Shown piece by piece: positions 1-10,536 of a DNA stretch of 64,000 bases; within the stretch, counting starts at the first letter, position 1, and every line of letters begins with the position of its first letter. The translations under genes and the position numbers were made by a program. The stretch comes from Corticium candelabrum (lineage: Eukaryota > Porifera > Homoscleromorpha > Homosclerophorida > Plakinidae). The notes beneath the pieces were generated by a model. The model made no database searches and was not told where the DNA came from. It saw only the letters and a list, made by a program, of their open reading frames with translations. The DNA is taken from the NCBI RefSeq assembly GCF_963422355.1, contig NC_085087.1, forward strand, positions 3,175,033 to 3,239,032, in the 5' to 3' direction.

Positions 1-144
1 CTACGGTAGCTGCAGCGGATGATTCGTCTAAAGAGAACACTTTGATATTGCATGCAATCGGGGTAAAGTCAATTGATCTCAACAACCTGTCAGGTGAGTG
101 TTGCGTCGCTGCGAATTCGAAGAGTCAGCAAGTTCATTAAAGAC
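1..144 (+). promoter_or_regulatory. 5' flank of receptor gene 1
   Basis: This block directly upstream of the gene 1 start carries a TTTGATATTGCA box and a GATCTCAAC box followed by CTGTCAGGTGAGTG (donor-like at 93/94). The same order occurs before every receptor gene in the window, so I read it as core promoter plus 5' UTR. The donor-like site could end a 5' UTR exon, but it is GCAAGT at gene 3 and deleted at gene 6, so splicing there is doubtful. The window begins inside this flank. Confidence 0.45.
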
Positions 145-3100
145 ATGATCAGCTCGGCTTCACTACTTCATATCAATAAATGGACGCTTTTCCTAATTTT
201 CAGCGTCTCGTTGGCTCGAGAGCAGAAACCAAGCATATATTGCGGTAAGGAAATTTATATTTAATCAGAGCGTAATCGGAAATGTTCGAGAGTGGTCACT
301 AGTTAGTTAGCCATAAACGTTGAGTAGCACTTTCTTGTTATTAGACAAGCAGCAACATTTCTTCGCGAAACAATGCAATTATGTAATGAGTACACTCAAT
401 CAGGCACACCTCGATGTCCAACCTTGTTCGCAACACATATATACAGTACTCTGGCGTGCGGCCATATTTACATCCACTAGGCGACAGAAACATCACTAGA
501 TTTACTGCAGATGACACGGCAGATATTCTGATAAAGAACAGCAAACGAGAAGAAAACAGCTAACCTACAAAACGAATTTGAAAAAAGCAGGCGATAGTGC
601 CTCGGAGTCCTACCAGACGCGCAAAAGGATTGACATTCTATACGTTTGGACCAAACTTTCAGAGTGAACGCCTGCATTCTTTAATATAGGCCAAAAACGT
701 TTTAAAAAACAAAGCAATAAAAGGTGCAAAGACGGTCAGGGTTTGGTAAGCTTTTCATCGTGGGATCACAAACTTGTACTTATGCACATCACGCTGGCGA
801 AACGGTATCGTCCATATCACTCGTTCTGAAATTCAAACAAGATGTCACAACACATAATCTTAAGACTTTAAGCTTTAAGAAAATATCAAAACTTTCTGAC
901 AAACCCTAAACATCTATTGACATCGATCGACCAAAAGAGTAAAGGGTAACCACAGTTGATCCATCAGTTCTGGCTGCAGAAGACAGTTTGATATTGCGGT
1001 GCGACCAAGTTGATCACAATTTACAGTTAACCATCTGTCAGGTAAGTGTTGCAATCCTGATAATTACAGGAGTGATAAAGATGAGTAGCTTCGCATCAAC
1101 TACGCCATGTGAATGTCAGAGATGTTTTGCGGTACGAAGTTCAATTCACTGAAAACGGATTGTGTTCTAGTAGACTAGGAAATGGAATTGGGTGTAAAAT
1201 TTACGTAAAAAACTAGTATACTCTCTTGTCACTAAACGAGCAAGAGTATTTCTTTGCTAAACATCGCAATGATCGTAATGTATGTTCAGGTGCCGGTACG
1301 TACCTACTCAATCAGACACACATCGACGTGTACGTTCTGCCCAACACATACGTCACTCTAAAGCCATTCTTACGCCCAGTGGCAAACAGCAATAGCACTT
1401 GGTTGGCTGCAGATAACAAAACCGACCTGCTGATGAGTAACAGCAGACAACTTGGACAAAACTTAAACATCGGTCCTATGACAATGAAGTTACATCATAT
1501 GAGGGTTATGTATGTCGTGCATTACAAACAACGAGGGAAATCAATAAAATACGTCAGTAAATCTGCTACTCTACGTTTGTCAGGTTTGAAATAGTTTTAC
1601 TTACAATTCAGTGTGCAAGTGTTTACAACATGTATGTATCTATTCCTTCAGCTGATAAACTTGATCTAACTACAGAACGCGTTTACAATCTCGATGACCC
1701 TGTTGAATTGCCTAGCTTATACATTGGACAAACGCGACCAGTTTGCTGCTACAAGATTAAGCTGCCGACAATCATGGCTCAAAGGGATTTTCCTAAAGTG
1801 CATCATGTGCTTTACAAAATGGAACTAAAGGAAAGTATAGCCGTTAACGGTACCCGCTATAACTATCAAAACGGTTGCCTGCAAATGAACGGGATACGAG
1901 AAGCGGACAAGGAAAACTACAGGCTACTTATAAAAACATGTTTATCGTCAAAAACCGTATCTACTATATATTTCTCTCTCGCGATTGTTTCATCAGGTAA
2001 TTCGACAATTATTTAAAAAAATTCAAGCCACAATGTCATGTAGCAATCTACATCAATATCATTTGTTATTGTATCCTTTTAGTTGGTGTCCCTACAACTC
2101 TACAGTCATCTCCTAGCCCAAAAACGGCCGAAACTCCAAGCCTCAGCGCCAGTTTCAAAGCACATACTACAGCCTTTCCAATTACAAATGCAATAACAAC
2201 ACCAACCAAACCCGTATATAATCCAAAAAGGACTAATCCAATGACAACCAAATCTTCTAATGTTTCACTTAACAATTTCAACGTCTCTTTAAGCCACAAT
2301 GAAAATTTCTACTCACCAAGTACAACATCAGCTATCATCCTGTCGGTCAATTCTACATGGAAAATGCAATACAATGTGACTGAAGAGCCTTCTCGCTTAA
2401 TACTAATAGTTGTTCACAATGGCAACCACACAAAACTTGCAACTGGCGAACGTTCGTTTATCATTAAGTCAAACGTCCAACAATCAGACAGTGGAATGTA
2501 TGAAGTCATTGCACAAACTGGAAAGACAAAGAAACGATTCTATTTTATTCTTCAAGTTCTAGTAAGCAGCAATGTACCATTACAAGTACACACGACTAAT
2601 ACAGTAACTACAACCTTGAATGGAAACACTATTTAATCAAGTTACATTTCACGAGGTGGAGGTCAGTGCATTTCAAAAGTTTTATTATGGAATAAACTAA
2701 TTTCTACACGTGTGTGACTGTTTTAGAAACATCATTATTCACAGCATCCATTATTATCTGTTGCGTTTCCAGCTTTATCTTTGTTGTTCGAACAGCATTT
2801 CTTGTCTACAACCATCGTCCACATCTAAACCTATCGCTTAGCAGAATTTTATGTTTGTCTCGAAAACAGAAAGGTATGAATATTTATATTTGTACAATTC
2901 ACTAACGTGTTTAGTTGAATACGTCTACTTAACGATTTTACACGAATAGAAGAAAGGCAAGAAACTCCAACTTATTCAAACGTTGAAAGCAACTCGAAAG
3001 ACAGAGAAACATCGACTGAGAGGTAAAGTGGAATATGGCGCAAAACAAGTTAATTAAACTAAGTCTGGTAACTAAACGAGTGGCATAAACACGCGATGTG

Positions 3101-3812
3101 AGTAGTGAGGAAACTTACTGATGCGGTTTAACGCAGTTAGACAGAGTTGACTCCACCCCGGACCGTAGCGCGCATCGAAAGAAGTGACAGCCAACAAACT
3201 GCCATGTCAGAACGCAATCATTGATTTCACTGATAAGACATCGGACATTCCTGGCTTAATTGTCACTATACAGAATCAACTGATTTCAATTATAACCAAT
3301 ACTCCAAAGAAATACATTTGTCATCTGGTAACTGTCTATAGTCTATATCTTTATCTGCAAAGACCTAGAGTCTCGCGTAAACCCTCTGCGCAATCAATTT
3401 ATACCGTTGCACACAAACATTATGCCAAACACAGCAAACACTCCAACCAAACTTGACTAGACTAGACTCAAATACACATTTTAGAACAAATCAGTCACAC
3501 GATTATTAGTAACAAGAATTATAATGCAAATGTAGTCTGTGAGTGCAAGCAAAAAGAATAATTTTAATATATCATAATACGTAATTCAATTTGCTGTATT
3601 GACATCCAATACTTGTATGATTTTATTATAGATATCCATCAAATGGCAGAGCTATGACAAAGTCGATTTCAACTTGTTCCAATGCAACCGTCATATATGA
3701 ATGCGTTGAAGGAAATCAAGCTCAGCTAGACATCAGCATGCTAGAGTCAGTTGCCGCTAGACAATCGATCACTGCAGTGCAAGATAATCCAGCGTATGAA
3801 TCAGCAATGTGA
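145..3812 (+). CDS. Receptor gene 1, class A Ig-like receptor with a stop before the TM
   Basis: Exons: 145-244 signal peptide, 1290-1583 Ig1, 1652-1996 Ig2, 2083-2661 stalk+Ig3, 2727-2873 TM, 2950-3022 and 3632-3812 cytoplasmic tail. All junctions are GT-AG; phases are 1,1,1,1,1,2. Ig1 has the core Trp (STW) but no Cys pair. Ig2 has VCCY and an AD-x-x-N-Y stretch. Ig3 has STW and SDSGMY, the D-x-G-x-Y signature. A TAA at 2634-2636 replaces the CAA/CGA codon of genes 4/3, so the main reading gives about 430 residues without TM: a secreted form or an early pseudogene. The TM and tail exons are still open, with YSNV, VIYECV (ITIM consensus) and NPAY (PTB/endocytic type). The TM contains Arg where the paralogues have Gln. 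The start is the ATG shared in position by the paralogues. Role in recognition and inhibitory signalling is inferred from architecture. Confidence 0.75.
345..560 (+). pseudogene. Fossil Ig1 exon inside gene 1 intron 1
   Basis: Recognisable but decayed copy of the Ig1 exon: CAATCAGGCACACCTCGATGT matches the NQTHIDV segment, followed by ACATCACTAGATTTACTGCAG matching N-I-T-W-F-A-A. It has indels and stops. Equivalent fossils lie in genes 3 and 6, so the duplication predates the cassette duplication. Confidence 0.6.
955..1165 (+). pseudogene. Fossil promoter/signal-peptide exon inside gene 1
   Basis: A second, degraded copy of the 5' flank and signal-peptide exon: TTTGATATTGCGG, GTTGATCACAATTTACAG and CTGTCAGGTAAGTG, then ATGAGTAGCTTCGCATCAAC resembling M-S-S-S-A-S. 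The hydrophobic core is lost. It directly precedes the functional Ig1 exon, so gene 1 looks like two ancestral gene heads, the first contributing the signal peptide and the second contributing Ig1. Confidence 0.5.
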
Positions 3813-5084
3813 CTTGAAATTATAAATATTCTCTGTAGCTTGCAGACGATGAATAGACAAATGTGACTCGATGTGTCAACAATGTAACGTAATTCTAGTA
3901 TTCGTTGTATGACTGTCGAGGAGAGTGTGGCTGGATGCGTACTACAGTAACTGAGGAGTAGTCATCTTATGATGATGTAACGTTAATTTAAAATGCTTAC
4001 CAATGCCCATGTACGGCAGTGTACCAACACCTTCTCTGCTCGTATCGTTTTAATCGATGTGGTTAAATTCAAAAGACATTCGTGAGAATAGACATTATAT
4101 AGTTTTGGAACAAAAGCTCAAACATATAGTCATCCATGCAGTGGCCGATTTAGCTAGCGTGCAGTTGATCAAGCTTCCGTTTGAAGATGCTAAATGGTCT
4201 CGTGTCTCAAAGATTACACTGGGAATTATAATCCAATTCCATATTTTTCATGTTCAGACTTGGAGCAAAGTCTCTTGTTTCTTGATTGATCTGCGAGACT
4301 GCATGGTTCGTATATTTTCAAAGAGCAAAATGCACTCGCTTTCATATAGACTCGTTGATATTGTTACAGAGTGTCAGCTTGCAAATGTCGGTTCATCTGC
4401 CACAACGGAAGTGATCTGCTTTCACACAATCTATGGTGTGACAATTAGTGTTGCAGCTCCAAATCACGAAGCCATACTGTAATCAATAAATTTTCGTAAG
4501 CTATTTCATTTGTAAATTTCGTAAATTGCAAATAATTTACATAACTTACTAACTTTAATTGTAACCCAACCATTCCGTACACTTCGTAGCCCAAATACCT
4601 TGCGGATGCACATACAACACTGTCTGATGAATAATTGTCTTGGTTTGGCAGAAACAGCTTTATTGGCTCAGGGTAGTCTCCTGACTTTTGTAAGCCAAGA
4701 AATCAGAGATATATTAATAATGAAATTTTTCAATACCCGGATGTAGACTGAGCACGTGTTCAAGACGCATGGCGAACGTTTACAAACATCTATTTCTTAC
4801 GAAATAGAGTTTACGGCAGTTTAGGAACATTTGTAGTTACGAACATCTATTTAGTTGATTTACAGTAACTTTTTGTTTGACGTACGCGATACAAAAATCT
4901 TATAATTACAGAAACTTTTACTATCGTACATGCGCGTTTCATATGCTAAAATTTTAGTCTTCCATAGAATGTTCAAAGAAGCAACACGATAATGTACTTT
5001 GCAATATAGCGCACGCTAAAAGTGAACATCTCTAGTTAGCTAATTTTATTATTTAACGAAAATGTCTTGCTGGCAAAACATACC
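3813..5084. other. Spacer between gene 1 and gene 2, conserved after A genes
   Basis: Contains the gene 1 3' UTR (possible AATAAA at 4485-4490). It also has a block ending near 4330 with TCTGCGAGACTG, shared by the spacers after genes 3, 4 and 6 (near 22270, 26230, 53040) and by the regions near 16430 and 46310. A 141-codon open frame (4057-4482) is not kept in the other copies, so I do not call a gene. Confidence 0.5.
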
Positions 5085-5246
5085 TAGCTTCTCCTCTGAA
5101 AGTGGTGATGAGAGTTGCAATGGATCCGTCGATTTTATACGATAGTGTTTGCTTCGATATTGCAACCAGAGCAAGTTGATCTCAACTAACTGTCAGGTGA
5201 GTGTTGCGTCGTTGATAATTAGACAAGTCGCTCACGTTTACTAGAA
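5085..5246 (+). promoter_or_regulatory. 5' flank of receptor gene 2
   Basis: Conserved upstream block with CTTCGATATTGCAACCAGAG, GTTGATCTCAAC (near-palindromic) and CTGTCAGGTGAGTG. Almost the same block precedes genes 4, 5 and 7 (near 22860, 26770 and 54250), so these genes probably share promoter logic. Confidence 0.45.
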
Positions 5247-7841
5247 ATGAGCAGCTCGGCTTTACCCTGGCCTAGAAATAGATGGTTCCTTCTCATCTTC
5301 ACTGTTTCGATGGCTCGAGAGCAAAAGCCACGTGTATACTGTGGTAAGAAGTTCAAATCAGAGTGCAATCGAGAGGCTTTGTAAAGCGCTTTTGGCTCTA
5401 ACTTATACGTAACTACACAACAAGTATACTCTTTTGTCACTGAACGAGCAAGAGTATTTCTTTGCTAAACATCGCAATGATCGTTATGTATGTGCAGGTG
5501 CCGGTACGTACCTACTCGATCAGACACACATCGACGTGTACGTTCTGCCCAACACATACGTCACTCTAAAGCCATTCTTACGCCCAGTGGCAAACAGCAA
5601 TATCACTTGGTTGGCTGCAGATAACAAAACCGACCTGCTGATGAGTAACAGCAGACAACTTGGACAAAACTTAAACATCGGTCCTATGACAATGAAGTTA
5701 CATCATATGAGGGTTATGTATGTCGTGCATTACAAACAACAAGGGAAATCAATAAAATACGTCAGTAAATCTGCTACTCTACGTTTGTCAGGTTTGAAAT
5801 AGTTTTACTTACAATTCAGTGTGCAAGTGTTTACAACATGTATGTATCTATTACTTCAGCTGATAAACTTGATCTAACTACAGAACGCGTTTACAATCTC
5901 GATGACCCTGTTGAATTGCCTAGCTTATACATTGGACAAACGCGACCAGTTTGCTGCTACAAGATTAAGCTGCCGACAATCATGGCTCAAAGGGATTTTC
6001 CTAAAGTGCATCATGTGCTTTACAAAATGGAACTAAAGGAAAGTATAGCCGTTAAAGGTACCCGCTATAACTATCGAAACGGTTGCCTGCAAATGAACGG
6101 GATACGAGAAGCGGACAAGGGAAACTACAGGCTACTTATAAAAACATGTTTATCGTCAAAAACCGTATCTACTATATATTTCTCTCTCGCGATTGTTTCA
6201 TCAGGTAATTCGACAATTATTTAAAAAAAATTCAAGCCACAATGTCATGTAACAATCAACATCAATATCATGTGTTATTACAATTTTTCAGTTGGTTTGT
6301 CTACAAAAATTATACAGTCATTTCCTAGTCCCACAATGGCCGAACTTTTAAGCCGCAGTGCCAGTCCCAAAGCACAGATTACAACCTTTCCAACTACAAA
6401 CAGAATAACAACACCAACCAAACCAACAAAGACTATTCCAATGACAAAGGCAACTCGTGTTGTTGTTCAAGTTTCACAAAATGCAACTGCCCCGTTGTGT
6501 ACTACGGATGACAATTCTATGAAAACAAATGCAACAACGCCATCAAGTACTAGGAATCAAGTGTTGACAAGGTCAACAGTTGGTGAGCATTTGCACCTAG
6601 TACATACATTACCAGAAATGCATTTGTTCGAACATAATACTGTTATAGAATCATGGGTTATAGTAACAATTGCTGCATTCGTTTTCCTCCTCCTCATTGT
6701 GATCGTCTTCTTGTCCTACAAGCACCGTCAAACACTGTTAACATTCTGTTTCTCAAGTTGCCGTATGATTAGAAGAAAACGTAAGAAAATCAAAACCAGC
6801 CGTTTGTAAAGCACGTCTGACCATTTGCTGATTATTCTCATCGATGTAGGTGGACACCAAACTGCAAGCCACTGGCACGACAACTGCGATACTAAATTCT
6901 ACGAGTAATACATGACACCAATACAATAGAGTCTATTTCTGACTATAAAACTAATTGTTTGTCTTTCACTTCAGTTTCAATGCAGGACGAGAAGAGATAA
7001 CTACGGGTACATTTCGTAGACGTACATTCGAGGAACAGTTGTACGCAGAAACGCCAGTCGACCAATCACACACAGTCGAGCACACAAGCCATACTTTACC
7101 AGACATCATTACAGAGGCTGAGGCTCAAAAACCGATTGACGCCAAATGCAACAAAATCGACGGAGACGTACAATCTACCGAGCCAGTGAATAAAGAAATC
7201 CACGAAATGTCCATTTATGCTTGCGTTAACAAGAAGAAATCAGTTCGTGCTCCTCAAGAAAACATCAAACCGACTCCATCGGTGGCAGTGCCTCACAGTT
7301 CAGCCTACGTGCCCATATGTATCCCTCCCTCCCCAAAAGTGAATACTCCGCCTACAACCGAAAACGCACCCGAAGACATTCGTGTCAAAGACACAAACTC
7401 CAATACAAGCCCCATCGACGGCACTCAAAATAAACCTCAACGTCCAGTCCCTTTTGGTCTCTATAAATCTAAAAAAGAGAAATCTGAGAAAGGTGGTTCC
7501 AAAGAGTTGGGAGAGCAAGATTTACAAACAAAGGAAGATGCCAAGAAAGACAGCCATCAAGACACCGCTCAACGCTCTGATCAAATTACAGCAAAAGACA
7601 CCAGTCAAGAACCCAGCCAAAGTACAGAAAATGACACCGACCGAGACTCGACTGTTTTGTACGCGCAACTGATGAAGCCAAAACCAAAGAAAGATAATGC
7701 AACAGAAACAGCTGACAGTCGAAGCAAGGTAAATAGTATATTTTATTGTGAAATGTGTTCCCTGATGTGTCTTGTTGTGGACGACAGCACGGTATTCAGT
7801 ACGTCGAACTCGACCTGTCTGCACTGAACAAAAAGCTGTGA
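5247..7841 (+). CDS. Receptor gene 2, class B Ig-like receptor with multi-ITIM tail
   Basis: Exons: 5247-5343 signal peptide, 5498-5791 Ig1, 5860-6204 Ig2, 6292-6582 Thr/Ser stalk, 6616-6780 TM, 6986-7728 tail, 7788-7841 last exon. These join to a 662-residue open protein. Ig1 is nearly identical to gene 1 Ig1. Ig2 has READKGNY (D-x-G-x-Y). The stalk is T/P/S-rich. The TM is WVIVTIAAFVFLLLIVIVFL, without charge. The tail has four ITIM-consensus boxes: SIYACV, SAYVPI, VLYAQL and IQYVEL, plus a PPSPK stretch that could bind SH3 domains. Phosphorylated ITIMs recruit SH2 phosphatases in animal inhibitory receptors; that role here is inference from motifs. The 33-nt intron 6583-6615 is unusually short and in frame, so it may be retained. 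The start is the ATG of ATGAGCAGCTCGGC shared by genes 5 and 6. Confidence 0.82.
6583..6615 (+). other. Ultra-short intron (33 nt) in gene 2
   Basis: GTGAGC...ACCAG lies between stalk and TM exons and joins phase 1 to phase 1. It is 33 nt, no stop, so retention adds 11 residues. The equivalent is 29 nt in gene 7 (frameshifts if retained) and 88 nt in gene 5 (expanded by a TA repeat). Other introns of these genes are about 55 nt or longer. Confidence 0.55.
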
Positions 7842-8160
7842 CAACGAACGGTCGATACGTGACAACGGGTACTTTATTGCAAATTTCAATTGAGTGACGT
7901 ATATGTAAACTCCGTCAGAATAGATTTATAGTCAATTAGTAGACCTGATTTGGTATAACTAGATACTGATAAATAAGTATGAATTTGGAGAAAGCGGTGA
8001 CTACGTGTTGGATGTAAATTTCTTAGCATGATGGAGATCTAATTCTGGTTATTAACTCCTGCGTTTTATGTAATACGATAAGTCCTATTAATTAAACCAA
8101 AGATTGTAAACGATTTCTTGTTTACAATAAAGGCATTCATGACCACACACACAAACCATA
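7842..8160 (+). other. 3' UTR of gene 2 and start of block D1
   Basis: Conserved after all three B genes. It includes TTTCAATTGAGTGACGTA, which also appears in the fossil B genes, and a possible poly(A) signal AATAAA at 8126-8131. I see no further gene here. Confidence 0.45.
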
Positions 8161-8320
8161 GGTACTCCTGAGTCGAGTCTAGAAAGGAATTTGTGTGGGA
8201 GTTTCTTGCCCAAGGGCACAGCTCGCCACCACTGTGACTTGAACAAGCTTGCAACCCCACAAGATCCCGGATGTGCACACTCTATTGCATGACTCTCTTA
8301 CCAACTGAGCTATAGCACCA
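8161..8320 (-). repeat. Head-only tRNA-derived SINE, D1
   Basis: On the minus strand it begins GGTGCTATAGCTCAGTTGG, a tRNA-like A box (TAGCTCAGTTGG), and has a B-box-like GTTCAAGTC about 65 nt on. It is bounded by (CA)n. The tRNA body is not foldable as a complete gene and the unit repeats in D2 and D3, so this is a SINE, not a tRNA gene. Confidence 0.6.
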
Positions 8321-8326
8321 CACACA

Positions 8327-8395
<69 letters not shown>
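8321..8395. repeat. (CA)n microsatellite, D1
   Basis: Dinucleotide tract between two SINE units on the minus strand; it is the GT-rich SINE 3' tail. Confidence 0.9.
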
Positions 8396-8398
<3 letters not shown>

Positions 8399-8853
8399 CA
8401 AATGTTGAGCTTTTCACTTCTTTCGACGTTGACCATCTGATCAGTTGCAAAGATAGCTCCACTACCTCTAGAAACAGGGCCTCTATGTGCTGCGAGGAGG
8501 CTTAGGGCTAGCTCTGACAATCCGCCTGGAGTTTGCCCAGAGTCATCCAGGGGTATTGACTATAGCGCAGCTCTGGGACTAGACACCAAACTCACAAGTA
8601 TCCGTCTGTTGCTAGACACCAAACCCACAAGTACCCCTCTGCTGCAGGATATTATAGTGCCAAGCCAGTTGTCTTGTCTACCCCCAGTCAATGACCAGGT
8701 AGTCATACACTCCTTAGTCAAGAGAGGCAATTGCGCGTGAGTTCCTTGCCTGAGGTAATTATGCCTGTGACTATACTGGAACCCAAGGCCCAAGGCCCTG
8801 ATGTTTCTATTCTCCTAATGCAACCCTCTAACCAATTGAGCTAAAGACGCCAT
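8396..8853 (-). repeat. Full-length tRNA-derived SINE, D1
   Basis: Minus strand: head GGCGTCTTTAGCTCAATTGG (A box) with GGGTTCCAGT (B box). Then comes a body shared with the plus-strand SINEs at 33638 and 60837 (CCCAGAGCTGCGC, CCTGGATGACTCTGG, TCTAGAGG), and a (GT)n tail. Heads differ but bodies match, so one SINE family carries different tRNA heads. Confidence 0.7.
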
Positions 8854-8911
8854 ACACACACACGCACGCACGCACGCACGCACGCACCCACACACACACA
8901 CACACACACAA
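8854..8911. repeat. (CACG/CA)n microsatellite, D1
   Basis: CACGCACG passing into CACACA, adjacent to the SINE head. Similar tracts lie at 30818-30894 and 58043-58152. Confidence 0.85.
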
Positions 8912-9670
8912 ATATTGCAATGCAAATTATACAAATAAGGTAAACAATGGTACTAAAATTGCCAAAATTTAAAAAGTATTTCTCCACTTGCAAGGATCAA
9001 TGCCTTACTGTGCCAAAGTGTTGAGTAATTTCTAGTTAAAAATTAGATCCATGAGCAACACCTTTTCGTCCAAACACACATTCGCATAAATAGTCTAGTA
9101 CAAATTCCACGACGAATAAAAAGTCCGGAAAACTTAGACGTTTGTTTTGCTGCTCTAGATCGAGGCAATTGTCATCCACATAACCGTTTCTGTTGAATGG
9201 CTACGACTGGCTACAAATAAGCAAAAAGTTGTCTGATAATGCTATAGAATGTACAAAAAGAGCCAATATAGACAATTTCAAGGCTAATCAAGCACGAAAC
9301 TGTCTGACAAGATCGACATTTTACTCAATACAGTAGGGTAATCCGAGGTAATTTCGTAAAGTTTGATTTCAATAGCCGACAACGGCTCAGAGCCAAGCTC
9401 AATTCTAATAAGTAAGCAATCATTCAATAGCTGATTGTCTAACCCTCCAAATGGATCAAAAGAAACAGCCAGTGTTAGTCGTTTGTGGAATCTAGACAGC
9501 GAATACTAAACAAAGGTAATACATCTGCTAACTTGTCTGGTTTTTAGCTTTCAAGAACAAAACTCACTTTGCAAGTATGTTTGTAGCTGTAGTATTTGGC
9601 CTTCGGTGCTACGATCTGTCAGCAGTAAACTAGCTCGGAAGCTAGGACTTGCTAGTATACAGCCATCCAT
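8912..9670 (-). pseudogene. Gene C remnant, unknown minus-strand gene, D1
   Basis: Not recognised. Candidate exons on the minus strand are: 9568-9670, opening with MDGCILASPS and a GTGAGT donor; 9325-9505, a well-conserved open exon containing LAVSFDPFGG and YEITSDYPTVL; and a last exon ending near 8990. The three D copies keep these frames but carry different lesions. D1 has a 1-nt loss in the last exon (AACAGAAACGG versus AACAGACAACGG in D3) and a TAG near its acceptor. The phase of the first candidate exon (1) does not fit the second (0), so its assignment is doubtful. Probably a decayed or fast-evolving soluble or cytoplasmic protein. Confidence 0.35.
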
Positions 9671-9860
9671 GCAATGTTGCGGGAGGCATTTCACAGGCGC
9701 TCCGCTCAAATTAGCCTAAATGACGACAATATTGTAAATTCAAGCTCTGATAACTATATAATAGGTGACAATAGAGTAGGTTTAGCTGCCATGTCGTACA
9801 TCTCAGCGACCATGTATTTCTACGCTGTGTTGACTAACTGTCATGTTTCCATTTGAAGTC

Positions 9861-9903
9861 CCGTATGCGGTATCAAAGGTACAACAATAGTTCCCGTATG
9901 CGG
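9861..9903. promoter_or_regulatory. Paired CCGTATGCGG palindrome, D1
   Basis: Two near-palindromic decamers CCGTATGCGG at 9861-9870 and 9894-9903, spaced 33 nt. The same pair and spacing occur in D2 and D3, and triplets occur upstream of genes 3 and 6. Probable transcription factor sites in the gap between the divergent gene C and gene D remnants. Confidence 0.5.
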
Positions 9904-10167
9904 TACTGCACATAAAAGCCATCTTTCTGAGCAGCCGAGCGGTATGTTTAGTAACAAGAATGACTACCAAAGCCTTTGCAAGTCTGACATTTAAGATTCG
10001 ATAGACGTTTAGCGTAAACTACCTACATCGACACAAATTCGTAACGTTCCGTACTGTGTGCTGTGTACAAGCAACCGCGTTAAACATTCTCACTCGCCAC
10101 AAAGTCTCACTACCAGGTAGAAACAGCTGCGCACACTTTACTCAAACAAAACAGACAAGAAACCTGC

Positions 10168-10179
10168 TGCGCATGCGCA
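10168..10179. promoter_or_regulatory. NRF1-like palindrome, D1
   Basis: TGCGCATGCGCA, matching the known metazoan NRF1 consensus (YGCGCAYGCGCR). It is conserved at 32166 and 59422 despite decay of the flanking genes. It supports a promoter between the divergent gene remnants. Confidence 0.5.
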
Positions 10180-10536
10180 AACGTGTTGTGTTGTTTGCTC
10201 AGAATGCAGCTGTATGCATATACGTAACAAGTACAATTAGTATGATGAGCTTGCTGAATATTCAGTGACTCCTTTCATGTTTGCAGAGAGAAAATGAGAA
10301 GTATACCACGCCCTGTCCAGAGGTCTAGCTTCAATTTTTGATTCAGCAGCTCTGGTGCAATAATACGAAGTAATCGCTAGTCCGTAGCTGCCTCTCAAAT
10401 AAGAATTCTAAGGTAACTCATCGTACATACTTATGGCTATGATCTAGTGTCTGATCCTCAATTTTAGTAATTTTTTCCTGACTGACAATTATTGCTAACA
10501 AATATTATTATTTGACCATTGTTCTCACGTGTTTAG

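Noticed and set aside
93..144. 5' UTR intron starting at CAG|GTGAGTG before the start codon
   Set aside because: The donor is altered at gene 3 and deleted at gene 6, and no clear acceptor lies before the ATG; left as a possibility only.
4057..4482. 141-codon plus-strand frame after gene 1
   Set aside because: Homologous spacers after genes 3, 4 and 6 have frameshifts and stops, so no coding constraint is visible.
8161..8320. tRNA gene (A and B boxes present)
   Set aside because: No complete cloverleaf, GT-tract tail and repetition in each D block fit a tRNA-derived SINE.
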